The notes under the pieces: generated by a model
Database searches by the model: none
What the model was told of the DNA's origin: nothing
What the model saw: only the letters and a program-made list of their open reading frames with translations
Assembly: GCA_902573045.1 (NCBI GenBank)
Contig: CACGIB010000004.1
Coordinates: 1 to 55,408 of the forward strand
Length of the DNA stretch: 55,408 nt
Direction: 5' to 3'
Origin: an uncultured Prochlorococcus sp.
GTDB taxonomy: Bacteria; Cyanobacteriota; Cyanobacteriia; PCC-6307; Cyanobiaceae
In this document: positions 54,098-55,408 of the stretch, one piece after another
Layout of the letters: every line of letters starts with the position of its first letter
How positions within the stretch are numbered: the first letter of the stretch is position 1
Made by a program: the position numbers and the translations under genes

Positions 54098-54396
54098 GTA
54101 AATTATTCGATTCTCGTTTAGCCGATGTAATACGAAAGCCAGTTATTACTGAGAAAGCTACAAACGCACTAGATCTTAATCAATATACTTTTGAAGTAGA
54201 TCATAGAGCTGCAAAGCCTCAAATAAAGGCAGCTATAGAAGCCTTGTTCAGTGTTAAAGTCATAGGAGTTAACACTATGAATCCTCCTAGGAGAACAAGA
54301 AGAGTCGGGAAATTTTCCGGTAAACGTTCTCAGGTCAAGAAGGCAATTGTACGTCTTGCTGAAGGAGACAAAATCCAACTATTTCCAGAATCTTAA
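54094..54396 (+). CDS. rplW: Ribosomal protein L23
   Basis: A 100-residue 50S protein at the tunnel exit, where trigger factor and SRP dock. It shows [51 protein letters not shown], followed by the basic loop [23 protein letters not shown]. It is coupled to rplD by an ATGA overlap; a 12-base gap with a clear Shine-Dalgarno (AAGGAG) separates it from rplB. Confidence 0.98.
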   Translation: MSKLFDSRLADVIRKPVITEKATNALDLNQYTFEVDHRAAKPQIKAAIEALFSVKVIGVNTMNPPRRTRRVGKFSGKRSQVKKAIVRLAEGDKIQLFPES

Positions 54397-54408
54397 GGAG
54401 TTTTAATC

Positions 54409-55272
54409 ATGGCAATCCGCAAATTTAAACCTTATACACCTGGCACTAGGCAGAGAGTAGTTACTGACTTTAGTGAAATAACAAGTGCAAAACCTGAAAG
54501 ATCACTAATAGTTTCAAAACATAGAGTTAAAGGCAGGAATAATCGTGGAGTTATTACTTGCCGTCATCGTGGAGGTGGTCACAAAAGGCAGTATAGATTA
54601 GTCGACTTTAGAAGAGATAAAAGAAATATCAACGCTAAAGTTGCAGCTATACACTACGATCCTCATAGAAATGCTAGGCTGGCACTTTTGTTCTACGAAG
54701 ATGGGGAAAAAAGATATATTATCGCTCCAGCAGGAGTAAAGGTCGGACAAAATATCATATCTGGAGAAAGTGTTCCAATTGAAGATGGAAATGCAATGCC
54801 ACTTTCTGTTATGCCATTAGGATCTAGTGTTCATTGTGTTGAGTTGTATGCAGGTAGGGGTGCTCAGATGGTTAGATCTGCAGGAGCTAGTGCTCAAGTT
54901 ATGGCAAAAGAGGGAGATTATGTTGCATTAAAACTCCCATCTACCGAGGTAAGACTTGTAAGAAAAGAATGCTACGCAACTCTTGGTGAAGTTGGTAATT
55001 CTGAAATAAGAAATACTAGCTTAGGTAAAGCAGGAAGAAGAAGATGGCTTGGAAGAAGGCCTCAAGTAAGAGGTAGTGTAATGAACCCATGTGATCATCC
55101 ACATGGAGGAGGAGAGGGAAAAGCACCAATTGGTAGAGCAGGCCCAGTTACTCCATGGGGTAAACCAGCTCTTGGATTAAAGACACGTAAAAAGAACAAA
55201 CCAAGTAATAAATTAGTAGTTCGAAGACGACGTCGCATTTCTAAGAGGAGTAGAGGAGGAAGAGACTCTTGA
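54409..55272 (+). CDS. rplB: Ribosomal protein L2
   Basis: A 287-residue 50S protein needed for peptidyl-transferase activity and subunit joining. It has the conserved start [43 protein letters not shown], and the C-terminal essential histidine region [20 protein letters not shown]. The rest is the basic [17 protein letters not shown] tail. An AAGGAG ribosome-binding site lies 8-9 bases upstream of the ATG. Confidence 0.98.
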   Translation: MAIRKFKPYTPGTRQRVVTDFSEITSAKPERSLIVSKHRVKGRNNRGVITCRHRGGGHKRQYRLVDFRRDKRNINAKVAAIHYDPHRNARLALLFYEDGEKRYIIAPAGVKVGQNIISGESVPIEDGNAMPLSVMPLGSSVHCVELYAGRGAQMVRSAGASAQVMAKEGDYVALKLPSTEVRLVRKECYATLGEVGNSEIRNTSLGKAGRRRWLGRRPQVRGSVMNPCDHPHGGGEGKAPIGRAGPVTPWGKPALGLKTRKKNKPSNKLVVRRRRRISKRSRGGRDS

Positions 55273-55309
55273 TTACTTCATTTATCATTTCAATTTCTAT
55301 TACATAATC

Positions 55310-55408
55310 ATGGGACGTTCACTAAAAAAAGGACCTTTTATAGCAGATAGCCTGCTCAAGAAGGTAGAAAAACAAAATTCTGATAATGACAAGTCTGTTA
55401 TCAAAACT
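55310..55408 (+). CDS. rpsS: Ribosomal protein S19 (N-terminal part)
   Basis: Starts with [20 protein letters not shown] and is cut by the window edge after 33 residues. S19 sits in the head of the 30S subunit; RimM, encoded elsewhere in this window, interacts with it. It follows rplB by 37 bases, the standard S10-operon order. Confidence 0.96.
   Translation, partial: MGRSLKKGPFIADSLLKKVEKQNSDNDKSVIKT

Overview
The window looks like core chromosome of a high-light-adapted Prochlorococcus (marine picocyanobacterium). The DNA is strongly AT-rich and intergenic gaps are very short, with several convergent genes overlapping at their 3' ends. The gene set is oxygenic-cyanobacterial: psaC, psaD, ndhN, ndhS, ldpA, a cyanobacterial-type glutamate-cysteine ligase, the fused panC-cmk gene, a CURT1/CAAD thylakoid protein and a CCB-type cytochrome b6 assembly factor. 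An ho1-pebA-pebB operon for phycoerythrobilin fits Prochlorococcus, which keeps residual phycoerythrin. Assignments come from reading the translated sequence and known family motifs; no database search was run.

Layout. 1-2.4 kb (minus): acpP-fabF-tktA, with tktA running off the left edge. 2.5-6.3 kb: psaC, glmS, rimM, ndhS, rnc. 6.3-6.8 kb: the RNase P RNA gene directly upstream of rnc, and a divergent tRNA-Arg(CCU). 6.8-16.3 kb: two uncharacterised small genes, glycogen phosphorylase, a CPA2-type Na+/H+ antiporter, an alpha/beta hydrolase, an aldose-1-epimerase-like protein, a DUF1537 sugar-acid kinase and isocitrate dehydrogenase. 16.5-22.4 kb: a conserved hypothetical, ho1-pebA-pebB, a low-molecular-weight phosphatase, panC-cmk and purM. 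22.5-27.6 kb: hypotheticals, tRNA-Cys, an LpxB-related protein, a short RNase D-like exonuclease, a CCB factor and hemF. 27.7-31.5 kb: mrp-rodA-histidine-kinase-like operon with one-base overlaps. 31.5-38.2 kb: psaD, trpE, gshA, ppc and a GNAT-like gene. 38.2-43.2 kb: tRNA-Arg(CCG), recF, speD, larE, a duplicated BtuR-like ATPase and a MoeB/ThiF-rhodanese fusion. 43.4-50.9 kb: CAAD protein, fructosamine-kinase-like protein, CrtD-like desaturase, tyrA, a degenerate DinG-like protein, DUF2839, recA, a HAD phosphatase and tRNA-Gln. 51.0-55.4 kb: ldpA and ndhN, then the start of the S10/spc ribosomal operon (rplC, rplD, rplW, rplB, rpsS cut by the right edge).

I found no mobile element, prophage, CRISPR array, integrase, toxin-antitoxin pair or recognisable defence cassette, and nothing that is clearly a new multi-gene system. 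The observations most worth a second look are local. The recF reading frame has no canonical start after its neighbouring tRNA, unless a -1 shift occurs at an A8T7 run. A perfect match to the cyanobacterial LexA box lies in the recA promoter. A terminator-like hairpin with a U-tract sits just before the start of the Na+/H+ antiporter gene. rnpB and rnc are tightly linked. A 31-codon upstream ORF overlaps the CAAD start. Two apparently degenerate enzymes (a histidine kinase and a DinG helicase) sit in conserved housekeeping contexts.
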